A stretch of 38,480 bases of DNA, taken from an uncultured Oscillospiraceae bacterium (GTDB lineage: Bacteria > Bacillota > Clostridia > Oscillospirales > Ruminococcaceae). The notes beneath the pieces were generated by a model. The model saw only the letters and a list, made by a program, of their open reading frames with translations, was not told the origin of the DNA and did no database searches. The stretch spans positions 1-38,480 of the forward strand of contig CAJFJV010000017.1 of NCBI GenBank assembly GCA_904384225.1. The letters are read 5' to 3'. Both the position numbers and the translations under genes were made by a program. Of the stretch, positions 15,525 through 24,247 are shown in pieces; within the stretch, counting starts at the first letter, position 1; the number at the start of each line of letters is the position of its first letter.

Positions 15525-15788
15525 ATGGAGAGAAACCACAGCGAAAGACCGGAGCGCCCGAATCGCCCGGCTGGCAGAAGGCCGCGTAAAAAGGTTTGCG
15601 CTTTCTGCGTTGATAAGGCAGAACATATCGATTATAAAGATGTTGCGAAGCTGCGCCGCTACCTTTCAGAGCGTGCGAAAATTGTACCGCGCCGTGTGAC
15701 AGGAACTTGTGCGCGTCATCAGCGTGAGTTGACAGTTGCGATCAAACGCGCAAGACAGGCTGCTCTGCTGCCATATGTCAGCGATTAA
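15525..15788 (+). CDS. rpsR: Small ribosomal subunit protein bS18, zinc-binding form
   Basis: An 87-residue S18. The basic N-terminus ([11 protein letters not shown]) precedes KVCAFC and, later, GTCARHQ, so the CxxC...C...H zinc-binding set is complete (the C+ paralogue type). [24 protein letters not shown] and the C-terminal [16 protein letters not shown] are typical. The ribosome site is AAGAGGAGGTC. A strong terminator follows 13 bases after the stop. Confidence 0.97.
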   Translation: MERNHSERPERPNRPAGRRPRKKVCAFCVDKAEHIDYKDVAKLRRYLSERAKIVPRRVTGTCARHQRELTVAIKRARQAALLPYVSD

Positions 15789-15801
15789 TTGAGAATCGAT
15801 A

Positions 15802-15838
15802 AAATCCCTGTGCTTTTTGGCACGGGGATTTATTTTTT
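15802..15838 (+). terminator. Terminator of the rpsF-ssb-rpsR operon
   Basis: Arms AAATCCCTGTGC (15802-15813) and GCACGGGGATTT (15820-15831) with one G-T pair, followed by ATTTTTT. Confidence 0.9.
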
Positions 15839-16025
15839 GTAGTATAAGAAATTCGGATTTTCACAAGAAAAAAGATGAGGAAAATATTATTTTGTATCTG
15901 AAATATGAAATCAACAGTTTGAATCTTGTTTTATTAAAAGCATTTTATATCTTCTATCCATACCGTGATTTCACTTTTTTGATGTATAGGGGTACGGCGC
16001 CGATGGGCATTCCCTTTTTGAAAAA

Positions 16026-16082
16026 CGCTAAAGAAAAAAACAGCTTTTGCCCAATTGGTAAAAGCTGTTTTTTTCTTTAGCG
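16026..16082 (-). terminator. Long perfect hairpin terminator overlapping the spo0A stop codon
   Basis: Two exactly complementary 23-base arms (16026-16048 and 16060-16082; core AACAGCTTTT/AAAAGCTGTT) around an 11-base loop containing CCAATTGG. The arm at 16060-16082 contains the last spo0A codon and stop. Symmetry and A/T-rich flanks suit termination from the minus strand and possibly both. The stretch 15840-16025 before it holds no gene. Confidence 0.85.
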
Positions 16083-16859
16083 TGCAGCAAGACTCATGCG
16101 CTTGAGCTTTAGACGCAGCTTATCGGAAATCATCGCGATAAATTCTGAGTTTGTCGGTTTACCGCGGCCGATATTAATGGTATAGCCAAAATATTCATTG
16201 AGCACATCTACATCGCCGCGATCCCATGCGATTTCAATTGCATGGCGGATCGCCCGTTCTACCCGGGAAGAAGTTGTTTGATACATTTTGGCGATGGTTG
16301 GATAGAGAACCTTTGTAACCGAATTAATCATTTCCGGATCGTTAACACTTAGGATAATGGCTTGTCTGACGTAGTGATAACCCTTGATATGGGCGGGAAC
16401 GCCAATATGCAGGATCAAGTCTGTAACAATGGATTCAAGATCATCGGTACCTTTTCCGGGATGATTTATATCAAGCGGCCTGCCTGTTGCAATTCCGCCA
16501 AGCTCCATAATGCGGTCGCACAAAGTCTGTACGTCGAACGGACGAAGCATGTAAACACTTGCTCCATTTTGCAGAAGTTCATTTTCGATATATTTGTTAT
16601 CGTATCCACTCACGACAATCACTTTGGGCAGTCTGGTGTGCCTGTCCATTGCACGCAGCACATCAATAGCGTCTTTTTGCGACATAAATGCTTCCATCAC
16701 AACAACATCCGGATGTAGATCCTGAATTGCCTGCAAAACACGGTTTCCATCCTTCGGTACAAGGGAAACATTTGCTCCGGAACCGGTCAGATGCGATCTG
16801 CATTCCATGCCGAACGGAACCGAATTATCACCGATTAACACTTTTAAAAGCTTTTGCAT
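16077..16859 (-). CDS. spo0A: Spo0A-family sporulation regulator with degenerate receiver domain
   Basis: A 260-residue homologue of the master regulator of sporulation. Residues 1-120 form the receiver and 138-260 the Spo0A DNA-binding domain, which is very well conserved (HIGVPAHIKGYHYVRQAI, TSSRVERAIRHAIEIAWDRG, KPTNSEFIAMISDKLRLK). The receiver departs from canonical Spo0A at its key positions: the phosphoacceptor Asp is Glu56 (DVVVMEAFM), the first acidic pair is D11-N12, the switch Thr is Ser84 and the invariant Lys is Arg106 (YMLRPFDV). Phosphorelay control as in Bacillus therefore seems unlikely. The start at 16859 is chosen because GGAGG lies 8 bases upstream; an ATG 15 bases earlier lies before it. 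spoIVB, the usual neighbour, is absent. Confidence 0.92.
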   Translation of the reverse strand: MQKLLKVLIGDNSVPFGMECRSHLTGSGANVSLVPKDGNRVLQAIQDLHPDVVVMEAFMSQKDAIDVLRAMDRHTRLPKVIVVSGYDNKYIENELLQNGASVYMLRPFDVQTLCDRIMELGGIATGRPLDINHPGKGTDDLESIVTDLILHIGVPAHIKGYHYVRQAIILSVNDPEMINSVTKVLYPTIAKMYQTTSSRVERAIRHAIEIAWDRGDVDVLNEYFGYTINIGRGKPTNSEFIAMISDKLRLKLKRMSLAAR

Positions 16860-16893
16860 AAGAATAACCTCCATATGTCTGGTTTATGCTAAT

Positions 16894-16922
16894 AGAATAC
16901 CATAAATTGGAAAATAATGCAA
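16894..16922 (-). promoter_or_regulatory. Candidate promoter of the spo0A gene
   Basis: On the minus strand TTGCAT (16917-16922), a 17-base spacer and TATTCT (16894-16899). No TGTCGAA-type 0A box was seen in the upstream region. Confidence 0.5.
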
Positions 16923-17286
16923 GAGCAAAATGCAAATAAATTTTATAAAAAGTTATATTATGGAAAATTAAATTTATAAATCCAAAGTCAAATTCTCACA
17001 CTGGTATAGGAAAAACAGCAGACAAGCGCTATGTTTCCTGTATTATAGCATAAACCGCGCAAAATGTATAGTAGCACCCGCCTATTTCGTTGTTTTCATC
17101 ATGTTTTTATTAAAATTTCCATATCTCTTTTTTGCGCATCATGAAAATGAGAGAGACCAAGAATGATCGAAAAAATATATAGTAGAATAAAACATCCTTT
17201 TTATGGCGAAACTGTTTGAAGAAAGTGATATATGAAAGCACAGCAGATATTTGCCTTAAGCGGCAAACATGGAATGGGGAATTGCA
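16923..17286. other. AT-rich intergenic region between spo0A and the polysaccharide operon
   Basis: No gene. It must hold the plus-strand promoter of the polysaccharide operon, but no box pair close to consensus was found; a TATAGT/TAGAAT cluster near 17175-17192 is the best -10 candidate. A small hairpin TTTGCC/GGCAAA (17250-17267) lies just before the first gene. Confidence 0.4.
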
Positions 17287-18510
17287 ATGGAGAAACACGC
17301 GTTGATATTGACGACAACGCATGATTTTCTGTTGAAATTTGAAATAGATAATGTACGGATCTTACAGGGTATGGGATATACGGTGCATTATGCTGCGAAT
17401 TTGAACGAACCTTGTTATCTTTCAGACGAAAGAATATTTGAAAGAATCGGTGTGTATGCACACCACATCGAGATTGCCCGCTCTCCTTTTTTGTGGAAAG
17501 ATAACCGTAAGGCATTACGGCAGGTTTTATGGCTGATCGAAAAATACCGAATATGTTTTCTCCATTGCCATACTCCGGTCGGCGGTTTGCTCGGACGTTT
17601 GGCAGGAAAATATAGCAGATCTGAACTATTTGTTGTCTATACCGCACATGGATTTCATTTTTATCGCGGCGCCCCCTTTTTGAACCAAACAGTATATTAT
17701 CAGGTGGAAAAGCAGATGGCGCGTTTAACGGACGTTCTGATTACGGTAAATGCAGAGGACTATAGCAGGGCGCTTCGTTTTCGCTTAAAAAAAGACGGAC
17801 GCGTTTACTGGATTCCGGGAGTGGGCTTCGATCCGCAAAAATTCCGGCCTCTTTCACCGGAGGAAAAAGCAAGGCGGCGGAAACAGCTGGAAATAGGGAA
17901 GCAGGTCTTTTTTCTGGTATCTGTTGGGGAGTTAAATAAGAATAAAAATCAGAGAGTTGTGCTGGAGGCACTCAGCCGTATGAAACAAAGAAACGGAGGA
18001 AGATTATCTGTCCTATATGGAATCTGTGGAGACGGGTATTATAGGGAACGAGTAGAAAAATGGATTCAGGAGCTCTGTTTGACGGATGAGGTGCGTCTCT
18101 TTGGATATTGCCGCAATGTACCGGAAATATTAGGATGCGCGGACGCTGCTGTATTTCCATCTAAAAGGGAAGGTTTGGGAATGGCGGGGATAGAGGCACT
18201 CGCCATGGGGATTCCCGTAATTGCTTCAGATAATAGAGGGACAAGGGAATATATGCAGCAAGGAGAGAACGGCTTTGTGTTTCAAAGCGGTAACATTGAA
18301 GAGCTGATGCGTTCCATTATAGCGGTTAGGGAACAAAGCGTATCGGAGCGGGCTGCGATGTCTGCACGCTGCATTCGGTCAGCAGAGCCGTTCAAAAAGG
18401 AAAAGGCAAATGTTAAGATGCAGCAAATCTATGAGTATGCAGACCAAATAATCAATACGCAACGGGAGGAGAAGCCATATGACAATAAGCGTCGTTATGG
18501 GTGTTTATAA
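17287..18510 (+). CDS. GT4-family glycosyltransferase
   Basis: A 407-residue GT-B enzyme. The N-terminal acceptor half contains HCHTPVGGLLGRLAGK and YTAHGFHFY, as in GT4 enzymes that act on lipid-linked sugars. The C-terminal donor half has LVSVGELNKNKNQ, then VRLFGYCRNVPEILGCADAAVFPSKREGLGMAGIEALAMGIPVIASDNRG, which contains the E-x7-E donor-binding motif. It probably adds an early sugar of the repeat unit on the cytoplasmic face. The ATG at 17287 follows GGGGA; an ATG 18 bases earlier has no ribosome site. First gene of an 11-gene operon; its end overlaps the next gene by 32 bases. Confidence 0.9.
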   Translation: MEKHALILTTTHDFLLKFEIDNVRILQGMGYTVHYAANLNEPCYLSDERIFERIGVYAHHIEIARSPFLWKDNRKALRQVLWLIEKYRICFLHCHTPVGGLLGRLAGKYSRSELFVVYTAHGFHFYRGAPFLNQTVYYQVEKQMARLTDVLITVNAEDYSRALRFRLKKDGRVYWIPGVGFDPQKFRPLSPEEKARRRKQLEIGKQVFFLVSVGELNKNKNQRVVLEALSRMKQRNGGRLSVLYGICGDGYYRERVEKWIQELCLTDEVRLFGYCRNVPEILGCADAAVFPSKREGLGMAGIEALAMGIPVIASDNRGTREYMQQGENGFVFQSGNIEELMRSIIAVREQSVSERAAMSARCIRSAEPFKKEKANVKMQQIYEYADQIINTQREEKPYDNKRRYGCL

Positions 18511-19303
18511 CCCGCGCAGCAAAAAGCGCCTTCTAAATGCGGTAGAGTCCATTATAAAACAGACGTTTAAAGATTGGGAGCTTATTTTATATGATGACGG
18601 ATCTGACGAAAAATATCGTTCAGATATTTGTGAAGCAGCAGATTTAGATAGCAGAATCCTACTGATTACGGGTGAAAAAAATTATGGGCTTGCATATGCG
18701 CTTAATGTGGGGATTCAACACGCATCCGGAAAATACATTGCCCGAATGGACGACGATGATACGGCTTTCCCGGAACGGTTTTCTAAGCAAGCAGCTTTTT
18801 TAGATGCCTTTCCTGATTATGGATGGGTGGGGTCGAACGCCTTGCTTGAAGACAGCAGCGGGATATGGGGCGTGCAGATTATGCCTGTATGTCCGGACAA
18901 TATGGATTTTTTGCCCCATTCGCCTTATATCCACCCTTCTGTATTGTTTCGCAGGGAGGTGCTGATACAAAATGGGGGGTATTGTGCGGAACCGTCTTGC
19001 CTGCTTTGTGAGGATTACGAGCTTTTTATGCGGCTGCATCAAAAAGGGTATCGCGGATACAATTTGCAGGATCCGCTTCTGCGGTATTGGGAGGACCGCA
19101 ATTCGTATCATAAGCGAACGTATTCCCGTCGGCTGAGGGAGGCGAAGATACGAAAACAAGGATTTCAAAAACTCGGTATTCCGTGTGCACAGGCTTTCCC
19201 TTATGTCGTAAAGCCGCTGCTTCTCTGTCTTGTCCCCAGTCGCGTATACTGCTTGCTACGGCGATGGACGAAGAAAGGGAAAGGAAGGGAGCGGAAAGGG
19301 TGA
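18479..19303 (+). CDS. GT2-family glycosyltransferase
   Basis: A 274-residue GT-A enzyme. The start TISVVMGVYNPRSKKRLLNAVESIIKQT is typical of GT2, the first nucleotide-binding Asp pair is in LYDDGSDEKY, and the metal-binding motif is MDDDDTAFPERF. GVGSNALLEDSSG-like and CEDYELFMRLHQKGYR sections complete the fold, with the catalytic acid probably in the CEDYEL element. A basic tail (RRWTKKGKGRERKG) ends the protein. It has the ribosome site GGAGGAG inside the preceding gene and its stop overlaps the next start as GTGA. Confidence 0.92.
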   Translation: MTISVVMGVYNPRSKKRLLNAVESIIKQTFKDWELILYDDGSDEKYRSDICEAADLDSRILLITGEKNYGLAYALNVGIQHASGKYIARMDDDDTAFPERFSKQAAFLDAFPDYGWVGSNALLEDSSGIWGVQIMPVCPDNMDFLPHSPYIHPSVLFRREVLIQNGGYCAEPSCLLCEDYELFMRLHQKGYRGYNLQDPLLRYWEDRNSYHKRTYSRRLREAKIRKQGFQKLGIPCAQAFPYVVKPLLLCLVPSRVYCLLRRWTKKGKGRERKG

Positions 19304-20685
19304 AAGAGACTTTACAAGGGAAAAGAGAAGCACAATATCAGAAGATTTTAAAAGAAGTCCCGGCATTGCTGCATGCATCGGAGAATATGTCCGTTCCGGA
19401 AAATGACGCAGAAGCCGCAGCATGCCGCTATGTATGGGGACCGGTGCTCGGCAGCTTTGTACGCTGGATTCTACTTTGGGCGCAGGGACATGGAATAAGG
19501 AGACTTTATTTTCTGGCAAGAGATGGTTATTTTATGTATCAGGCTGCAGAGCTTTTCTGTCAAGCGTTTCAAATTCCGCTTGCGTGCCGATATGTGAGCT
19601 GCTCCCGCTATTCTCTGCGTCTGCCGTTGCTCTATTTCAATCATGCAGAGGCGCTTTCCTATATCTGTCGGAAAGGGCTGCACGTGACGCCGACTGTCAT
19701 TTTGAAGCGGGCCGGACTGTCTCCGGCTCAACAGAAATCTGTTGCGGATCGCTTGTTTCCGGGGATAGGGATGGAAGAACGCCTTTCGGACGAAGAACTT
19801 CTGTTGCTGCAAAAGGCGCTTTCAGAAGATGCTTTTTTCCTTGAATGCATGGATCGCCGCTCCCAAAAGGAAGCGCCGCTGCTGGCGGGTTATCTCAGAC
19901 AGGAAGGGCTGCTTGATGGTACGCCGGATCTCATGATAGACAGCGGGTGGCTTGGTTCTATGCAGCAAACATTAAATCAAGCGCTTTTACAGCTTGGGAG
20001 AAAGCAGCCGCTTTCCGGCTGTTATTGGGGCCTTTACGATCATCCACGGAATATAGAAAGCGGGGAATATGCCAGCTATTTTTTTAGTCCGGAAAAAAAT
20101 TTAAAGGAAAAAGTTTTTTTTAACAATTGCTTATTTGAAGCGGTATATACCGCACCGCATGGTACGACGCTTTTTTACCGAAAAGAAGGATCATATTATA
20201 TGCCGCAATATGGACAGATTACAAAAACACGGGTACAAGCAACGGAAAGGATAGGGGGATATTTGCTGCAATATATCCGCCTTTTTATACAGGAAATGAA
20301 GAAGGGGGGGCTTGCCGGCCAAGACGCAAAAGCGGAGCACAGGACGCTTTATCGACTGCTCAGGCTTTTGATGACAGAGCCCTCTTATGGGGAGGCGGCG
20401 GCTTTTGGAAGGCTTCCATTTACCGATGATGTAGTGGATGGAGAGACAGATCCCCTTGCTGCACGTCTTACAGAGGAAGAATTCAAAAGGAACCATGTGG
20501 CAGCAAAGTATCTGGCGTCGAAAAAAGGCGGAGAAAGCGTGCGGGAAAGCGCATGGTATGCAGGCAGTGCGGTTTTATATAGCCGCTGCGCATCTGTCCA
20601 TATCCGTCAGTATATCTTGCTTCAGTATTTGCGGCATTTAAAAAACGGACAGCAGTTTAACAGAGAGGAGAAGAAACAAAAGTGA
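19300..20685 (+). CDS. COG5610-like protein without the HAD domain
   Basis: A 461-residue protein of unknown function. Residues about 45-100 (YVWGPVLGSFVRWILLWAQ then IRRLYFLARDGYFMYQAAELF) match the C-terminal region of the larger HAD-containing protein encoded at 22238, including the LYFLxRDG motif; later blocks IDSGWLGSMQQTL and GLYDHPRN fit the same domain. It therefore seems to be the C-terminal COG5610-type domain alone. Such proteins occur in polysaccharide loci, but I know of no proven activity. The start is taken as GTG 19300, which overlaps the preceding stop in a GTGA and has GGAAGGGAG upstream; an ATG at 19264 would add 12 residues. Confidence 0.6.
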   Translation: MKETLQGKREAQYQKILKEVPALLHASENMSVPENDAEAAACRYVWGPVLGSFVRWILLWAQGHGIRRLYFLARDGYFMYQAAELFCQAFQIPLACRYVSCSRYSLRLPLLYFNHAEALSYICRKGLHVTPTVILKRAGLSPAQQKSVADRLFPGIGMEERLSDEELLLLQKALSEDAFFLECMDRRSQKEAPLLAGYLRQEGLLDGTPDLMIDSGWLGSMQQTLNQALLQLGRKQPLSGCYWGLYDHPRNIESGEYASYFFSPEKNLKEKVFFNNCLFEAVYTAPHGTTLFYRKEGSYYMPQYGQITKTRVQATERIGGYLLQYIRLFIQEMKKGGLAGQDAKAEHRTLYRLLRLLMTEPSYGEAAAFGRLPFTDDVVDGETDPLAARLTEEEFKRNHVAAKYLASKKGGESVRESAWYAGSAVLYSRCASVHIRQYILLQYLRHLKNGQQFNREEKKQK

Positions 20686-21455
20686 CGAGAGTGCAGCAAA
20701 AAAGGCAGTATGCGTTTGTTATTCGCCAGCTGACAGCCCGAGAGGTAAAACGGAAATATGCACGTTCTTATCTGGGCGTTATATGGAGTGTGTTAAACCC
20801 TTTGCTTTCCATGGCGGTTCTTTCCCTGATTTTTTCTCAGCTGTTCAAACGGTCAATAGAGAATTATCCGATATATTATTTGACAGGATATATTCTGTGG
20901 CAGGCTTTTACCGGCGCAACCACTTCTGCTATGACGGCGCTTGCGGATAACAAGGCGCTGCTTTTGCGTGTAAAATTCCCTATGGGGATTTTCATTTTAT
21001 CGCGTGCATATACTGCATTGATAAATCTTGCCTACTCTCTCATTGCATATGCCGTCATGCTGATGGTATTTCGCATACCTATCAAATGGAGTGTATTAGC
21101 GGCTCCATTGATAATCCTGTGCCTTTTTTTATTTTCTTTGGGGCTGTCTTATATCTTGGCGACTGCCTATGTTTTTTTTGCGGATATTAAACATTTATAC
21201 ACCGTTGCCCTTACGCTTTGGATGTATTGTTCAGCTATCTTTTATCCAGCAGAACAGTTAAACGGGCCGATTCGTCTGGTAATCCAGATAAATCCAATAT
21301 ATCTTTATATCAGCTGCCTGCGCAGCGTAGTACTAAACGGGACTCTCTTTACCGGTACAGAGCTGTTACGGATGCTCTTATGGGGAATTTTGGCGTGTGC
21401 CGCCGGATGTTTTATTTTCAACCGAAATAAAAATCGTATTATGCAGCGGATCTGA
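20682..21455 (+). CDS. ABC-2 polysaccharide export permease (Wzm/TagG-like)
   Basis: A 257-residue membrane protein with about six hydrophobic segments. The N-terminal QLTAREVKRKYARSYLGVIW is the classic amphipathic start of Wzm/KpsM/TagG permeases, NPLLSMAVLSLIFSQLFK follows, and INPIYLYISCLRSVVLNG ends in the conserved region before the last membrane helix. With the ATPase encoded next it should move a finished, lipid-linked polymer across the membrane. The GTG start overlaps the preceding stop in a GTGA, with AGAGGAGAAG upstream. Confidence 0.93.
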   Translation: MTRVQQKRQYAFVIRQLTAREVKRKYARSYLGVIWSVLNPLLSMAVLSLIFSQLFKRSIENYPIYYLTGYILWQAFTGATTSAMTALADNKALLLRVKFPMGIFILSRAYTALINLAYSLIAYAVMLMVFRIPIKWSVLAAPLIILCLFLFSLGLSYILATAYVFFADIKHLYTVALTLWMYCSAIFYPAEQLNGPIRLVIQINPIYLYISCLRSVVLNGTLFTGTELLRMLLWGILACAAGCFIFNRNKNRIMQRI

Positions 21456-21464
21456 GGGGAAGAT

Positions 21465-22241
21465 ATGGAATGGCAGAAGCAAACGACGCAGCTTTCGGAG
21501 CCTGAAATCGAAGTATGTGATGTAACAATGGAATTTCGACGTGCGAAAGATGAGGCGGGAAGCGTGAAGGAATTCGTACTGCGGGCCTTGCGCCGTCAAA
21601 ATCGCTTTGAAACATTTAAGGCGCTTGACCGTATAAGTTTTTCTGTAGAAAAGGGGGAAGTGGTTGGCCTGATCGGAACCAATGGTTCTGGCAAAAGTAC
21701 GTTATTGAAGATCATTTCCGGCGCACTTATCCCTACAGCAGGGCAAGTGCGGGTAAATCGGGAAAAAGTGCAGCTTCTTACACTGGGAACCGGTTTTGAT
21801 CCGGAACTGACCGGACGGGAGAATGTTTATTTAAACGGCGCGCTAACAGGGTATACAAAGCGCTTCCTTGATAGAAAATATAAGGACATTGTCCGCTTTG
21901 CGGAACTGGAAGGCTTTATGGAGGAAAAAGTGCGTAATTACTCTTCGGGTATGGTATCCCGGTTAGGATTTGCCATTGCGACAGCCCGGAATACACCGGA
22001 AATTCTGATTTTAGATGAGGTGCTTAGTGTCGGGGACATGTTTTTCCGAAAAAAAAGCGAGGCGCGTATCCAAGAAATGATCCACGGCGGCTCTACGGTC
22101 TTAATTGTATCTCACGCTACTTCGGTGATTCGGAAAAACTGCACGAAGGCAGTGTGGATTGAAAAAGGGAAGCTGCGTGCGGTAGGTACGGCCGGGAAGG
22201 TTTGCGATGTATATGAAAAAATGAGAGAAGGGACAAGATGA
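21465..22241 (+). CDS. ABC transporter ATP-binding protein for polysaccharide export (Wzt/TagH-like)
   Basis: A 258-residue ATPase. Walker A is GTNGSGKST, the Q-loop region LLTLGTGFDPELTGRENVYLNG is typical of the Wzt/TagH group, the signature is YSSGMVSRLGFA and Walker B is ILILDEVLSVGD followed by the switch histidine in VSHATS. The C-terminal carbohydrate-recognition domain found in long Wzt proteins is absent, so export probably does not depend on a capped chain end. The ribosome site is GAGGGGAAGAT; its stop overlaps the next start (ATGA). Confidence 0.95.
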   Translation: MEWQKQTTQLSEPEIEVCDVTMEFRRAKDEAGSVKEFVLRALRRQNRFETFKALDRISFSVEKGEVVGLIGTNGSGKSTLLKIISGALIPTAGQVRVNREKVQLLTLGTGFDPELTGRENVYLNGALTGYTKRFLDRKYKDIVRFAELEGFMEEKVRNYSSGMVSRLGFAIATARNTPEILILDEVLSVGDMFFRKKSEARIQEMIHGGSTVLIVSHATSVIRKNCTKAVWIEKGKLRAVGTAGKVCDVYEKMREGTR

Positions 22242-24247
22242 GAGAGCGGCTTTACCGTTTGTTGGTTGGCCGGATTCCGGGTATCCGAGACCGGTATATC
22301 CGCGTACGGAAAGAGCATAAGGGGCGCCTGCAAGCCTTTCTTTATTTGCTTTGGCTGAATATCCAGTATTATCTGTTTTTCCGGCGGAGTTTAAAAACAC
22401 CCGTGGGATGTGCGGTTTATGAGGAAATTCCGCTTTTTCAGCACGCTCCCGAATCTTCACGTACTTGGACAGAAAGCCCTGAGGATTTTGCAGAACGCCT
22501 TAAAAAGTATGATGTTGTATCGTTTGACGTGTTTGATACGCTTCTGTTTCGCTGTTGTGAACAGCCAACAGATGTTTTCTACTTTGTAGGAATGGTTCTC
22601 CGGTATCCGGATTTTAAACAGATGCGTGTTGAGGCGGAAAGAAAGGCACGGAAGAAAAAGCAGTTGGAAAATGGTACAGTTGAGATAACGTTATCAGAAC
22701 TTTGGGATATCTTATCAAAAGATACCGGTATTCCAAAAGCAGAGGGGATGCAGGCTGAGTTGGAATGGGAAAAACGCTGTTGCTATGCAAATCCTTACAT
22801 GCAGACGGTAATACGGCATCTGCAAAAACAGAAAAAGCGCATGTTTGCCGTTTCTGATATGTATCTTGGAAAGCAGTTCCTTGTACCGCTTTTGGAATCC
22901 TGCGGTTATACGGGCTTTTCTGATATACTGGCCTCCTGTGACTTTGGAAAATCCAAGTGCGACGGCGGTTTGTATCAGATTTTACGGGAACGTTTAGGAG
23001 ACGGGAAATCCTGTGTTCATATTGGGGATCACAGATATGCAGATTATTTTCAGGCAATACGTCATGGGTTGGCTGCATTCCATTATCCGAATGTGAATCA
23101 GATGGGCGCACCGTACCGTGTGCGGGATCTTTCCCTTATGACAGGCAGTATATACCGCGGACTGGTAAATGCAAGGCTTTATGCAGGCGGAGAGAGGATC
23201 AGCCGAGAATATGAATATGGCTATATATATGGCGGCCTGTTTGTAATAGGTTACTGCCGCTTTATTCACGCATGCCGCAAGCAGCTTGCAGCGGATAAGA
23301 TCTTATTTTTTTCAAGAGATGGCTGGCTGCTGCAGAAAGTGTACCAAGTGCTGTATCCTGCAGAGAAAGACGATACGGTGTATGCGTATTGGTCACGTTA
23401 TGCGGCGGTCAAGCTTTCTGCCGGATACTATCGTCAGGAATACTTACAGCGGTTTCTTACGCATAAGGCGGATCAGCATATTCCTTTACAGAAGATTGTA
23501 GAAAGTATGGAACTTTCCGATATGCTTGACCCATTATGCCGGAGCGTAGGCGCTGCACCGGAAACAGAACTGACGAATAAAAATATCAAGGCGGTTACAG
23601 ACTATTTTATAAAGGAATATGGACAAATTCTTTTGCATTACAAGAAACAGCGGGAAGCGGGAAAAATCTATTATAAGCAGCTTCTGGCAGGATGCCGTAG
23701 TGTGGCTGCAGTGGATATCGGATGGGCTGGGAGCGGTGCTCTTATGCTTGATTATATGGTAAATCGGGAGTGGAAACTTTCCTGTTCGGTTTTTGGCATC
23801 TTGGCCGGTACAAGCAGCTGCTACACGCCGCATTCAGATAGTTTTGAACCGTTTTTTACAGACGGTTTTTTAAAAAGCTATCTTTATTCCCAGCAGGAGA
23901 ACCGGGATCTTTGGAAATATCATGATCCGGCACAAAAGCACAATTTGTATTGGGAGCTTCTTTTAGGCGCACCGGAAGGGAGTTTTCAGGGATTTTATCC
24001 AAGATCGGACGGAAGCATAGAATTACGGGTAAAGCCGCTGCCGGAGTACGCGCCGCAGATCCGGGAAATCCATAAAGGCGCAATGGGCTTTGTCAAACAG
24101 TTTCTTACAGCAGAACAGCGACTCGGGTTTTGCTTTTCAATCAGCGGGAGAGATGCTTACGCTCCTATGATTCCAGTTCTAAACAGAAAAAATAAAAAAT
24201 TTGCAGAAGGTCTGGAGGCGTTTTTAGATGAAACGAACATTGGATAA
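22238..24247 (+). CDS. Two-domain HAD hydrolase/COG5610-like protein
   Basis: A 669-residue protein. Residues about 85-300 form a HAD domain: motif I SFDVFDTLLFR (D97, D100), motif II AVSDMYLG, a Lys region FGKSKCDGG and motif IV HIGDHRYADY. After a linker, residues about 325-640 hold a second domain beginning YIYGGLFVIGYCRFIHACRK and ILFFSRDGWLLQKVYQ, shared with the protein at 19300. The HAD part could remove phosphate from a sugar or sugar-acid phosphate, as the unrelated-locus HAD KdsC does for Kdo-8-phosphate, but that is only a possibility. The ATG overlaps the preceding stop (ATGA) and its end overlaps the next gene by 20 bases. Confidence 0.75.
   Translation: MRERLYRLLVGRIPGIRDRYIRVRKEHKGRLQAFLYLLWLNIQYYLFFRRSLKTPVGCAVYEEIPLFQHAPESSRTWTESPEDFAERLKKYDVVSFDVFDTLLFRCCEQPTDVFYFVGMVLRYPDFKQMRVEAERKARKKKQLENGTVEITLSELWDILSKDTGIPKAEGMQAELEWEKRCCYANPYMQTVIRHLQKQKKRMFAVSDMYLGKQFLVPLLESCGYTGFSDILASCDFGKSKCDGGLYQILRERLGDGKSCVHIGDHRYADYFQAIRHGLAAFHYPNVNQMGAPYRVRDLSLMTGSIYRGLVNARLYAGGERISREYEYGYIYGGLFVIGYCRFIHACRKQLAADKILFFSRDGWLLQKVYQVLYPAEKDDTVYAYWSRYAAVKLSAGYYRQEYLQRFLTHKADQHIPLQKIVESMELSDMLDPLCRSVGAAPETELTNKNIKAVTDYFIKEYGQILLHYKKQREAGKIYYKQLLAGCRSVAAVDIGWAGSGALMLDYMVNREWKLSCSVFGILAGTSSCYTPHSDSFEPFFTDGFLKSYLYSQQENRDLWKYHDPAQKHNLYWELLLGAPEGSFQGFYPRSDGSIELRVKPLPEYAPQIREIHKGAMGFVKQFLTAEQRLGFCFSISGRDAYAPMIPVLNRKNKKFAEGLEAFLDETNIG

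Noticed and set aside
15817-16080. 87-codon open frame between rpsR and spo0A
   Set aside because: It begins inside the rpsR terminator and ends inside the spo0A terminator; composition is that of AT-rich spacer.
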